A stretch of DNA of 64,000 bases from MPNP01 sp963668325 (GTDB lineage Bacteria; Pseudomonadota; Alphaproteobacteria; Rhodobacterales; Rhodobacteraceae): positions 744,001 through 808,000 of the forward strand of contig OY764222.1 in NCBI GenBank assembly GCA_963668325.1. The letters are read 5' to 3'. Under the pieces are notes generated by a model. That model worked only from the letters and a program-made list of their open reading frames with translations. It ran no database searches and was not told the DNA's origin. A program made the position numbers and the translations under genes. How positions within the stretch are numbered: position 1 is the first letter of the stretch; each line of letters begins with the position of its first letter. Positions 43,453 to 51,869 of the stretch are shown here, piece after piece.

Positions 43453-44474
43453 CGCATCTCTCAAGTGAAGTTGTTCGTGCTGACGACGCTGATCAGCGCC
43501 TGGACAGATGGTTAAGGAGAAACTTCGGAAAACTCCCCCAGTCGCTTATTGAAAAAATGTGTCGAAAGGGATCTGTAAAGGTTGATGGCAAGAAGGTAAA
43601 ACCCTCTTTTCGATTGGAACCTGAACAGGTAATTACCCTACCAGAATCTATCGGCACAGATATTTCAAAAACCAATAAGCCTGGTGTCCTGAGCGGTTAT
43701 GATCATTCCATTATTAACCAATTGAACTCAAATATCATCTATGAGGATGATTATCTGGTGGCGATAAACAAGCCTCCGGGACTTGCAACCCAGGGAGGGA
43801 CAAACCAAAGGGGACATCTTGATAAATATCTGAATCACCTGACCCTGACAAAAAAAGTAGAACAGTTACGTTTGATTCACAGACTTGATAAGGAAACTTC
43901 CGGGGTGTTACTCACAGCAAAATCATTGATTGCTACCAGAGAAATGATGAAGCTCTTCAAAACCAAAAATGTGGGCAAGTCCTATTGGGCTGTTTCGCAT
44001 GGGGTTCCAAATCCAAAAAACGGTGAAATAAAATCCTCCTTGGTTGAAGACAGATCACAGGCTAGTCGTAGAATGACGAGTGTTGGTACGCTACATCACG
44101 TCCCGGGGAATAATGCCAAACTGGCCTTGACGAATTATTCAGTTCAATTCACTTTTGGAAAACTACTTGCCTTGGTTTTATTATTTCCACAGACTGGAAG
44201 AACACATCAACTTCGGGTCCATTTATCATCTATCAACCATCCCATACTGGGGGATAACAAATATTCAGCCACCCCATCAAGTTCTTCCCTCCCCATAGAT
44301 ATGCAGGAGGCTAAACTGGGTTCTCGAATGTTTCTGCATGCCCGAAGTTTAAGATTCCAACATCCCTTTTTAAAAAAGGAAATCACGATCAGGGCCGAGG
44401 TACCCAAGCATTTCGAAGATCTTGCCAGGTACTTGGAGTGGGATTTGAAAAACCTCCCAGATACAACTTTCTGA
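43449..44474 (+). CDS. rluC: RluC/RluD-type 23S rRNA pseudouridine synthase
   Basis: 341 residues. N-terminal S4 RNA-binding domain (QRLDRWLRRNFGKLPQSLIEKM), then the pseudouridine synthase core with the catalytic Asp in LIHRLDKETSGVLLTAKS and LLFPQTGRTHQLRVHLSSINHPILGDNKY. Its place after crcB and before the ATP12 gene matches the alphaproteobacterial RluC gene. Start is TTG, overlapping crcB. Confidence 0.92.
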   Translation: MTHLSSEVVRADDADQRLDRWLRRNFGKLPQSLIEKMCRKGSVKVDGKKVKPSFRLEPEQVITLPESIGTDISKTNKPGVLSGYDHSIINQLNSNIIYEDDYLVAINKPPGLATQGGTNQRGHLDKYLNHLTLTKKVEQLRLIHRLDKETSGVLLTAKSLIATREMMKLFKTKNVGKSYWAVSHGVPNPKNGEIKSSLVEDRSQASRRMTSVGTLHHVPGNNAKLALTNYSVQFTFGKLLALVLLFPQTGRTHQLRVHLSSINHPILGDNKYSATPSSSSLPIDMQEAKLGSRMFLHARSLRFQHPFLKKEITIRAEVPKHFEDLARYLEWDLKNLPDTTF

Positions 44475-44490
44475 CTACTTGGTTTGGGCA

Positions 44491-45207
44491 ATGAGTGAGT
44501 GGACCGGTAGAAAATTCTGGCAAGAGACCCGGATAACTGAACTGCCAACCGGTTTTGGAATTCAGCTTGATGGGAAATTTGCCATGACACCTGGTAAGAA
44601 CCCCCTAGTGGTTCCCTATCTCTCTCTCGCTGAAAATATTTGTGAGGAATTTCAAACCCAGGAAAAGAAAATCAACCCTTCTACCATGCCTTTTACCAGG
44701 AGAACAAACACCACAATTGATCGCATCCCAGATACCCGAAACGAAATAGTTGAATCTTTGGTGAATTACGGACATACTGATCTGGTCTGTTATCGAGCAT
44801 CATCCCCTTCAGAGCTTGTCAAATGGCAATCCGATCATTGGGACCCTGTTCTTTCCTGGTTGGCAAAGGAATTATCCATCAAGATAAAAACTGGGCAGGG
44901 AATTACCCCTTTCGAACAGAATTCTCACACGATTGGGGTGTTTTTTGACAAGATTAACTCCTTCGACAATTATCTGCTGGGTGGTTTCAGTGAATTGGTA
45001 CCTTTATTAGGATCACTGATACTAAGTTTTGCTTACCTGTATGGTTTTGGCTCGAAAGAGCGAATTTGGCGATTATCCCGCATTGATGAAGAGTGGCAGG
45101 AGAAAAAATGGGGAGTAGATACTGAGGCCCAACGGGTTACTGAAAATCATCACAAAGACTTTCTGGTGGCCTGTTTTTTTGTTGATATAGCTCTAGAGGG
45201 CAAATGA
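44491..45207 (+). CDS. ATP12-type F1-ATPase assembly chaperone
   Basis: 238-residue homologue of mitochondrial Atp12, which chaperones the F1 alpha subunit; found mainly in alphaproteobacteria and mitochondria. Family stretches: WTGRKFWQETRITELPTGFG, KNPLVVPYLSLAENICEEF, MPFTRRTNTTIDRI, and the C-terminal GGFSELVPLLGSLILSFAYLYG and RIDEEWQEKKWG. I chose the ATG at 44491; a TTG at 44479 is in frame. The HAD phosphatase often found between rluC and this gene is missing. Confidence 0.9.
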   Translation: MSEWTGRKFWQETRITELPTGFGIQLDGKFAMTPGKNPLVVPYLSLAENICEEFQTQEKKINPSTMPFTRRTNTTIDRIPDTRNEIVESLVNYGHTDLVCYRASSPSELVKWQSDHWDPVLSWLAKELSIKIKTGQGITPFEQNSHTIGVFFDKINSFDNYLLGGFSELVPLLGSLILSFAYLYGFGSKERIWRLSRIDEEWQEKKWGVDTEAQRVTENHHKDFLVACFFVDIALEGK

Positions 45208-45319
45208 AGTATTACTAATTCTGGACGCACCCCTAGTTCCAGAACCCACAATCCAGACCAAATAATAACAACACTCTGATGCACAAAGCCCTAAATAACT
45301 AATCTTCTTGCAAAATATA

Positions 45320-45344
45320 ATAATGCACTATAAATAATACACTA
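45320..45344 (+). promoter_or_regulatory. Direct repeats upstream of hipBA, probable operator
   Basis: ATAATGCACTA (45320-45330) and ATAATACACTA (45334-45344) are near-identical with a 14-base period, close to the spacing of adjacent major-groove sites. They overlap a possible promoter (TTGCAA at 45308, TATAAA at 45329). HipB proteins repress their own operon through repeats of this kind; the assignment is inferred from position. Confidence 0.45.
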
Positions 45345-45374
45345 AGTGGTTTTTTTGGGATTAATGATTTAATA

Positions 45375-45731
45375 ATGATGCATAAAATAGAACATTCCAT
45401 TGCATCAAGTGAAGTTATAATTGAAGCACTCGGTAAACGCCTTGAACAGATCCGTCTCAGCAGAAATATCTCTCAGTTTGACCTTGCAAGGAAAGCTGGG
45501 ATTTCAAGAAGCACATTAACCCGTCTCTCCAGGGGCCGTCCGATATCCCTCGATTCCTTTGTCCGGATAATGCAAGCACTAAATCTCACCGATCATCTCA
45601 TCTCATTACTTCCAGATCCAAAAGTAAGACCCGTAGATCATGTTCGCCTAGGTGGAACCGAACGCCAGCGTGCCAGAAAAAAGCGTGTCGAACTGTCAGA
45701 ATGGACTTGGGGTGATGGAAGAGAGAAATAG
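45375..45731 (+). CDS. hipB: HipB-type antitoxin/regulator
   Basis: 118-residue XRE helix-turn-helix protein. HTH: ISQFDLARKAGISRSTLTRLSRGRPISLDSFVRIMQALNL is the recognition region (about residues 34-73). A basic tail (RQRARKKRVELSEWTWGDG) follows. It would neutralise HipA and repress the operon. The hipA start is two bases after its stop. The pair lies between ATP12 and secB, genes normally closer together, so it is probably an insertion. Confidence 0.87.
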   Translation: MMHKIEHSIASSEVIIEALGKRLEQIRLSRNISQFDLARKAGISRSTLTRLSRGRPISLDSFVRIMQALNLTDHLISLLPDPKVRPVDHVRLGGTERQRARKKRVELSEWTWGDGREK

Positions 45732-45733
45732 GC

Positions 45734-47038
45734 ATGAACAATACGGCTCGGGTCATCCTTTGGGGCAGTGATATTGGTGCCGTAACATGGGTTCCCGATA
45801 GAAGAGTTGGTGTATTTCAGTATACACCTGAATTTGCCAATTCCGGTATTGAAGTTGCACCTGAGATGATGCCACTCACGGATATGCCTTATGAATTCCC
45901 GTCGCTGTCACGCGAAACCTTCAAGGGTTTACCAGGTATGCTAGCAGACAGTCTGCCCGATAAATTCGGTACCAAACTGATTGAAGCCTGGCTAGCATCG
46001 CAAGGACGCAAACCTTCCAGCTTTACACCTATTGAACAGCTTTTTTATACCGGTATACGTGGTATGGGTGCTCTCGAATTCCACCCTCCGATTACAGATG
46101 CACAAAAATCCAGCACTGTCGAGATTAACGACCTAGTCGCCCTTTCAAACCGAGTGCTTGATGATCAAATCGCCCTAGAAGATAAACTGTCGGGTGTGAA
46201 AGATAAACAAGCCATCAAGGATCTTATGCGTGTTAGTACTTCGGCAGGTGGAGCTCGGGCAAAAGCTGTTATCTCCTGGAATCCAAACACAGGAGAATTC
46301 CGATCAGAGCAAACTTCAGACAGTCAAGGCTTCTCCCCGTGGCTTGTGAAGTTCGATGGTGTATCTGGCAACAAGGATCATGAACTTGCTGATCCCCTAG
46401 GCTTTGGGCGTATCGAATATGCTTATTATTTGATGGCTTGTGATGCAGGAATAAAAATGCAAAAGTGCCGTCTGCATGAAGAAGGTGGTCGGGCGCATTT
46501 CATGACTCGTCGGTTCGACCGTACACCAAACGGTGACAAGGTGCATATGCAATCCCTCGGTGCACTGATGCATTATGATTTTAATAACGCTGGTGCATAT
46601 GGTTACGAACAGGTAATTCGAACTATCAAACGGCTTGATCTATCGGTGGATGACGTTGAACAGCAGGTTCTTCGAACCTTTTTCAATGTGCTTGCACGAA
46701 ATCAGGATGACCACGTCAAGAATATCGCTTTCCTGATGGACCGGAAAGGCGTATGGTACCTTTCGCCTGCCTTCGACATCGTCTATTCCTATAACCCGTC
46801 AGGAGAATGGACAGACCAGCATCAGATGAGCCTTGGTGGTAAGCGCCACGGGTTTGAACTTGAGGATCTCCTCGCTTTTGCCGGTGTTGGTGGTCTTAAG
46901 AAGGCAAGAGCAAAACTACTCCTCGGGAAGGTTAGCACTGCTGTTAGTAACTGGCGATATTTTGCTACCCAAGCCGGCATGTCTCTAGTCGATGTAAACA
47001 GAATAGAAAAGGCGCATCGTCGGCAGTTGTTTGTCTAG
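45734..47038 (+). CDS. hipA: HipA-type serine/threonine kinase toxin
   Basis: 434-residue HipA-family kinase. The N-terminal subdomain includes GLPGMLADSLPDKFG; the kinase part has an ATP-loop-like STSAGGARAKAVI, the catalytic NQDDHVKNIAFLMD (N-x-D-x-H-x-K-N) and PAFDIVYSYNPSGEW in the position of the DFG loop. E. coli HipA phosphorylates glutamyl-tRNA synthetase and halts growth; the target here is unknown. All catalytic residues are present, so this is the only toxin of the window that looks intact. Confidence 0.9.
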   Translation: MNNTARVILWGSDIGAVTWVPDRRVGVFQYTPEFANSGIEVAPEMMPLTDMPYEFPSLSRETFKGLPGMLADSLPDKFGTKLIEAWLASQGRKPSSFTPIEQLFYTGIRGMGALEFHPPITDAQKSSTVEINDLVALSNRVLDDQIALEDKLSGVKDKQAIKDLMRVSTSAGGARAKAVISWNPNTGEFRSEQTSDSQGFSPWLVKFDGVSGNKDHELADPLGFGRIEYAYYLMACDAGIKMQKCRLHEEGGRAHFMTRRFDRTPNGDKVHMQSLGALMHYDFNNAGAYGYEQVIRTIKRLDLSVDDVEQQVLRTFFNVLARNQDDHVKNIAFLMDRKGVWYLSPAFDIVYSYNPSGEWTDQHQMSLGGKRHGFELEDLLAFAGVGGLKKARAKLLLGKVSTAVSNWRYFATQAGMSLVDVNRIEKAHRRQLFV

Positions 47039-47096
47039 TACCAATCTGAATGGTTACTTTCCTGATACCTTGGATATTTACCTTTTGGAAAAGGCA

Positions 47097-47582
47097 CTAC
47101 GCCTCCAGTTTTGATCCTTTTGTAACTGATCCTTTGTAGAGGGATAGAAAATCAATTGGATCAAGATTTACTGGGGGATATCCGGCATCTTGCGTTAGGT
47201 TTGAAGCTATTCTCCTTACAAAGGGGAACAACAAACGGGGGCATTCAACCATTAAAACCATTTTTAGGGTTTCGTCATCGGTTTCTGATACCTTGAAAAT
47301 ACCCACATAATCCAATTCTAATATAAAGAGGACTGACTTTTCACTTTTCGTGAATGCATTTAATTTGAGTTTGATTTTTACCTGGTAAGTCAGATTATTG
47401 GTTTTTTTTACGTCTACTCCAACCTGAACTTCAATTTCTGATTGGACCGACCGGGTCATTCTACCTTCTTGAAGTGCTATATTCTCAAAGGAAAGATCAT
47501 CTATAAATTGCCCAACTACATTTACCTGCATATTTGGGGAAGTTTGGTCTGTAGGTGGTTTGGAACCATTGGTACTTGGCAT
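47097..47582 (-). CDS. secB: Protein-export chaperone SecB
   Basis: Tetrameric cytosolic chaperone delivering unfolded precursors to SecA. From the ATG at 47582 it has 161 residues: VVGQFIDDLSFENIA, LTYQVKIKLKLNAF, VLFILELDYVGIFKV, and ECPRLLFPFVRRIASNLTQDAGYPPVNLDPIDFLSLY. A TTG at 47618 would add 12 unconserved residues. xsc-pta lies between it and fxsA, its usual close neighbour. Confidence 0.94.
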   Translation of the reverse strand: MPSTNGSKPPTDQTSPNMQVNVVGQFIDDLSFENIALQEGRMTRSVQSEIEVQVGVDVKKTNNLTYQVKIKLKLNAFTKSEKSVLFILELDYVGIFKVSETDDETLKMVLMVECPRLLFPFVRRIASNLTQDAGYPPVNLDPIDFLSLYKGSVTKGSKLEA

Positions 47583-47734
47583 TAGATAATATTGCTCTCC
47601 ATGATCGAAAAATAACAATAGGCTTATTCTAACATTAAATAATATGAATGAAAAATTTAAATGAATTACTTTCTATGGTGGTGGAATCATCCCAGGAATT
47701 ACTAAATACAGAATAATAAAGCATAATTTATATC

Positions 47735-47755
47735 CACACGAATTAAATCGGTGTG
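47735..47755 (+). promoter_or_regulatory. Inverted repeat directly upstream of xsc
   Basis: CACAC (47735-47739) and GTGTG (47751-47755) with inner GA/TC pairing form a short inverted repeat centred about 30 bases before the xsc start, next to its ribosome binding site. It could be an operator or a small hairpin; there is no other support. Confidence 0.25.
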
Positions 47756-47775
47756 TTTGATGAAAGGAACAAACC

Positions 47776-49554
47776 ATGAAGATGACAACTGAAGAAGCCT
47801 TTATTAAAGTACTTCAGATGCATGGAATCGAACATGCTTTCGGAATTATCGGATCAGCCATGATGCCGGTTTCAGACCTGTTTCCAGCGGCGGGTATCAC
47901 TTTCTGGGATGCTGCACATGAATGCAATGCTGGAATGACAGCAGACGGATATACCCGTTCAACCGGTAAAATGTCCATGATGATTGCCCAAAATGGACCT
48001 GGTATTACCAATTTTGTTACACCGGTGAAAACTGCCTATTGGAATCACTCCCCCATTTTACTTGTAACCCCGCAAGCAGCCAATAAAACCATGGGTCAGG
48101 GCGGTTTCCAGGAAATTGAGCAAATGAAACTTTTCGAGGACATGGTTTGTTATCAGGAAGAGGTAAGAGATCCAAGCCGAATGGCGGAAGTTTTAAATCG
48201 AGTGATTGAAAAGGCCTGGCGGGGCTGTGCTCCGGCCCAAATTAATGTCCCCAGGGACTTTTGGACCCAGGTTATTGATGTCGATTTGCCTCAAACGGTT
48301 AAACTTGAAAAACCCCGAGGAGGAAAACAGGCAATTGAAGAAGCTGCGAGGCTATTATCTAATGCCAAATTCCCAGTTATCCTGAACGGTGCGGGGGTTG
48401 TAATCGGGGAAGCCATTGGAGCCTCCGCCAGGTTGGCAGAAAAGCTACTGGCTCCGGTTTGTTGTGGATATCAACATAATGATGCTTTTCCGGGGGATCA
48501 TCCCCTTTCCGTTGGCCCCCTAGGCTACAACGGTTCCAAGGCTGCCATGGAGCTCATTTCTCATGCAGATGTCGTTTTGGCCTTGGGAACAAGATTGAAT
48601 CCTTTTTCAACTCTTCCAGGGTATGGCTTGAATTACTGGCCTGAGAAGGCAAAGATTATTCAGGTGGATATTAATTCTGACCGCATAGGCCTGACAAAAA
48701 AGGTTATGGTGGGAATCCAGGGAGATGCCAAACAGGTGGCTGAACAACTGTTGGACAAATTATCTGAATTTGCTGGCCAACAAGACCGGGAAGAAAGAAA
48801 GCAGAAAATAGTTCGAACCAAATCCAAATGGCTTCAGGAGCTCACTTCAATGGACCATGAGGATGACGATGAAGGAACAACCTGGAATCAAAGAGCTCGG
48901 AATAAGGACCCTGAATTGATGAGTCCAAGGATGGCTTGGCGTGCTATCCAAAAAGTTCTGCCAACCGAGGCGATAATTTCCTCGGATATTGGCAACAATT
49001 GTGCCATTGGGAATGCTTATCCCACCTTTGAAAAGGGACGTAAATATCTGGCACCCGGATTGTTTGGTCCCTGCGGTTATGGCTTTCCAGCTATAATTGG
49101 CGCAAAGATCGGCTGTCCTGATACACCGGTGGTTGGTTTTGCCGGCGATGGAGCATTCGGCATTTCCATGAATGAAATGACCTCCTGTGGGCGAGGAGAT
49201 TGGCCCCCCATAACCATGGTAATTTTCCGCAATTATCAGTGGGGTGCTGAAAAGCGCAACACCACACTTTGGTTCGATGATAATTTCGTGGGAACAGAAC
49301 TGGATTTAAGAGTAAGTTATGCCAAGATTGCCGAAGGTTGCGGATTGAAAGGTGTTCAGGTCAAGAGCATGGATGATTTGTCAGAAGCATTGGATACAGC
49401 CATCAAGGCTCAAATGGACGATAAGACAACTACTTTCATTGAGGTTATCCTGAACCAGGAATTGGGTGAACCATTCCGACGGGATGCCATGAAGAAACCA
49501 ACCAAAGTAGCTGGCATATCCAGAGAGGATATGCGTTCACAACAACCTGCCTAA
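47776..49554 (+). CDS. xsc: Sulfoacetaldehyde acetyltransferase
   Basis: TPP-dependent enzyme converting sulfoacetaldehyde and phosphate to acetyl phosphate and sulfite, the carbon-sulfur cleavage step of taurine and isethionate catabolism. 592 residues: N-terminal TPP PYR domain (HAFGIIGSAMMPVSDLFPAA, HECNAGMTADGYTR), and the C-terminal PP domain with GDGAFGISMNEM and the metal site continuing to NYQWGAEKRN. AAGGA precedes the ATG. pta follows in the same operon and turns acetyl phosphate into acetyl-CoA. Genes that produce sulfoacetaldehyde (tpa, tauXY, iseJ) are not in the window. Confidence 0.95.
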   Translation: MKMTTEEAFIKVLQMHGIEHAFGIIGSAMMPVSDLFPAAGITFWDAAHECNAGMTADGYTRSTGKMSMMIAQNGPGITNFVTPVKTAYWNHSPILLVTPQAANKTMGQGGFQEIEQMKLFEDMVCYQEEVRDPSRMAEVLNRVIEKAWRGCAPAQINVPRDFWTQVIDVDLPQTVKLEKPRGGKQAIEEAARLLSNAKFPVILNGAGVVIGEAIGASARLAEKLLAPVCCGYQHNDAFPGDHPLSVGPLGYNGSKAAMELISHADVVLALGTRLNPFSTLPGYGLNYWPEKAKIIQVDINSDRIGLTKKVMVGIQGDAKQVAEQLLDKLSEFAGQQDREERKQKIVRTKSKWLQELTSMDHEDDDEGTTWNQRARNKDPELMSPRMAWRAIQKVLPTEAIISSDIGNNCAIGNAYPTFEKGRKYLAPGLFGPCGYGFPAIIGAKIGCPDTPVVGFAGDGAFGISMNEMTSCGRGDWPPITMVIFRNYQWGAEKRNTTLWFDDNFVGTELDLRVSYAKIAEGCGLKGVQVKSMDDLSEALDTAIKAQMDDKTTTFIEVILNQELGEPFRRDAMKKPTKVAGISREDMRSQQPA

Positions 49555-49579
49555 GCAGGAGTTGGGAAAGAGACAGCCC

Positions 49580-50584
49580 GTGGGATCTGATTCTCCTTTT
49601 CTTGAACAGGTTTTTGCCAAAGCCAGTGCCAATCCACATCATATTGTTCTCCCCGAAGGAGAGGATAATCGAATTATTCAGGCGGCAATACTCGCAGCAG
49701 GAAAGGGTATAGCTGAAATCACTCTTCTTGGATCTCCTGCGAAAATCCAACCTGTTATAGAAGATTCAGCAAAATCCCCTTTAAATCTAACTGTTGTTGA
49801 CCCCTCTTCCAGCCCTTGGCTGGAGGAATATACCAATGAGTTGGTCAGAATCCGGCAACACAAGGGAGTAAATCGGGAAGAAGCAAGAAACACCGTCCTT
49901 CAACCTCTTGGGTATGCTGCCATGATGGTCAAGCTAGGTCATGCCGATGGCACCATTGGTGGGGCAGTACATACCACTGCAGATACACTTCGTGCAGCCC
50001 TTCAGATCATTGGCAGGTCATCCGATGTTGATACGGTTTCCTCCTTTTTCATTATGATCGCTGACAAACCCTACCACCCGTTTCAAGGACCCGTCATTTT
50101 TGCTGATTGTGCGATGGTTATTGATCCTACTGCATTACAGCTGGCCCAAATAGGCGAAAACGCTGCGCGTTCAGCCTCAACTGTCCTCGGGATCAAGCCA
50201 AAGGTTGCCTTCCTCTCCTTTTCAACTGCTGGCAGTGGATCACACGAAAGAGTTCAAAGGATCCAGGAAGCCATAAATATTGCTATAGCCAAATATCCTG
50301 ATTGGATAATTGGTAGGGAACTTCAGCTTGATGCTGCCCTTGACCCCTTGTTAAGACAAAGAAAAGCCCCTGATCTCGATTTGGACATGCCACCCAATGT
50401 GTTTATATTTCCCAATCTGGATGCCGGAAATATTGGTTATAAGATAGCCGAACGAATTGGAGGTATGAAGGCTGTTGGTCCGGTGCTGCAAGGTTTGGCA
50501 AAACCTGCAAATGATCTGTCTCGTGGTAGTAAGATCGAGGATATCCTTTCTCTGATTGCCATCACAGGGCTACAGGTTCCCTGA
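49580..50584 (+). CDS. pta: Phosphate acetyltransferase
   Basis: Converts acetyl phosphate and CoA to acetyl-CoA. About 334 residues from the GTG at 49580 (GGAAAGAGA upstream); a TTG at 49562 has no room for a ribosome binding site. Typical short Pta: IVLPEGEDNRIIQAA, KLGHADGTIGGAVHTTADTLRAALQIIG, and FPNLDAGNIGYKIAERIGG. It lies 25 bases after xsc, the standard xsc-pta pair for sulfonate degradation. Confidence 0.95.
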   Translation: MGSDSPFLEQVFAKASANPHHIVLPEGEDNRIIQAAILAAGKGIAEITLLGSPAKIQPVIEDSAKSPLNLTVVDPSSSPWLEEYTNELVRIRQHKGVNREEARNTVLQPLGYAAMMVKLGHADGTIGGAVHTTADTLRAALQIIGRSSDVDTVSSFFIMIADKPYHPFQGPVIFADCAMVIDPTALQLAQIGENAARSASTVLGIKPKVAFLSFSTAGSGSHERVQRIQEAINIAIAKYPDWIIGRELQLDAALDPLLRQRKAPDLDLDMPPNVFIFPNLDAGNIGYKIAERIGGMKAVGPVLQGLAKPANDLSRGSKIEDILSLIAITGLQVP

Positions 50585-50626
50585 TTTAACTAATTTGCCA
50601 TAATCTATTTAAACCAGCAACGCTCT

Positions 50627-51070
50627 TTACTTGTCTTCTGGTTCAACCTCTTTCGAATTCCCATCTATAATTTTATCGTCCAAATTTTCCCTGGCCGTAA
50701 ATCCTGAACGGGCAGCAATACTTCCGGCAAAGTTGGTTATGAAGAAATTGACGAGAAACTCCCGGGATTGGGGAATAAGAAGTAGAAATCCTATGGTATC
50801 AGTAAAAAAACCGGGTGTTAGCAGCAATAACCCTCCTGCAAATATGGCAATAGCCTGTAAAATGGGATTCATCGGGTCCTTGATATGGTTAACGGAATCC
50901 TTGATCTGATTAATGACCAGTGGAAACTGGGTTCGGGCCAAATATGCTCCCAGGAAAGCGGTAAGAATAATTATTGCCAGCGTTGGTAACAGACCGATCA
51001 ATCCTCCCAGCTGGATAAACAGGGCGATTTCAATTATGGGAACAAGTAAAAATAGAATGAATAATTTCAT
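50627..51070 (-). CDS. fxsA: FxsA family membrane protein
   Basis: 147-residue inner-membrane protein with two to three hydrophobic segments (about 3-20, 24-45 and 70-95) and conserved LVPIIEIALFIQLGGLIG and ILLTAFLGAYLARTQ-like stretches, ending in a charged tail. FxsA relieves phage T7 exclusion by the F plasmid in E. coli; its own role is unclear. Start chosen at ATG 51070. Convergent with pta and divergent from the Tim44-domain gene. Confidence 0.88.
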   Translation of the reverse strand: MKLFILFLLVPIIEIALFIQLGGLIGLLPTLAIIILTAFLGAYLARTQFPLVINQIKDSVNHIKDPMNPILQAIAIFAGGLLLLTPGFFTDTIGFLLLIPQSREFLVNFFITNFAGSIAARSGFTARENLDDKIIDGNSKEVEPEDK

Positions 51071-51178
51071 TGAACGAATGTTATACCCTATCAAATATGG
51101 ACATAAGCCCGACTTAAACCTAAATATCTATTGACAACAAATGTATTGTCGGAATCTAAATTAAAGGTTGTTATTAAA

Positions 51179-51412
51179 ATGTCACCAATGTTGCAGCTTC
51201 TTATTCTAGCAGGAATTGCACTGTTTTTAGTATTTAAGTTACGGGGTGTTCTTGGTACCCGAACTGGTTTCGAACAAAGACCGCCTGTTCATCCTTCCGC
51301 AACAATCGACCAATCATCCAAGGTGGTACCTGAAGATGAAGTTCCGTTGATGAAGAAATCGCCAAGCTGGTTGCCCCGAATTCTGAAAACGCAAAAACAT
51401 TGGGAGAAATGA
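51179..51412 (+). CDS. N-terminal part of a Tim44-domain protein (membrane anchor)
   Basis: 77 residues: a membrane helix (MLQLLILAGIALFLVFKL) then RGVLGTRTGFE, the standard opening of alphaproteobacterial Tim44-domain proteins. The rest of the family protein is encoded in another frame that begins at 51409 and overlaps this stop by four bases (ATGA). The last part of this frame (KKSPSWLPRILKTQKHWEK) is basic and unlike the family, while the other frame is already protein-like from 51346, so a one-base loss near 51345 is the simplest reading. Confidence 0.75.
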   Translation: MSPMLQLLILAGIALFLVFKLRGVLGTRTGFEQRPPVHPSATIDQSSKVVPEDEVPLMKKSPSWLPRILKTQKHWEK

Positions 51413-51831
51413 AAACCTATGAAAAGAAATTCAGTATACAGGAATTTCTTGATGGCGCTGGCAAGGCCTATGAATGGATCTTGACCTCGTTTGGTGAAGG
51501 TAAGGTCGACGACTTAAAACCATTCCTTTCTGCGGAAGTGTTCAATTCTTTCAAAGAAGGCGTTGATCAAAGAGATCCGGACAACCTGGTTAAAGTTCAG
51601 TTCGTCCGTACAAGCAGGAAAAGTATTAAGGACGTGAAGTTCGAAAAAGAGTCTGGTCGAGGAGAAATAACTATCGAATTTGCCAGCGAACTGATTTCCT
51701 ATGTCGAGGATGCAGAAAGTAATGTTGTTGAAGGTGATAAGTCCAATCCAGTCCGACAGAATGATGAGTGGACCTTCTCAAGAATTATGGGCGAAAATGA
51801 TCCGAACTGGATTCTTGTAGCGACCGGTTAA
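51409..51831 (+). CDS. C-terminal Tim44 domain of the same protein
   Basis: 140 residues carrying the Tim44/MBA1-like fold: FSIQEFLDGAGKAYEWILTS, GKVDDLKPFLSAEVFNSFKE, and NDEWTFSRIMGENDPNWILVATG at the end. The frame is open from 51340, upstream of the ATG, and reads VDEEIAKLVAPNSENAKTLG there, which suits the linker of the family. In alphaproteobacteria the single-chain protein is membrane-anchored with the domain in the cytosol. Either the gene is broken, the assembly lost a base, or the two parts are made separately. Confidence 0.75.
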   Translation: MKTYEKKFSIQEFLDGAGKAYEWILTSFGEGKVDDLKPFLSAEVFNSFKEGVDQRDPDNLVKVQFVRTSRKSIKDVKFEKESGRGEITIEFASELISYVEDAESNVVEGDKSNPVRQNDEWTFSRIMGENDPNWILVATG

Positions 51832-51869
51832 AAGTTTGTTAGGACCCCAATCCATAGCGATGTTCAAGT

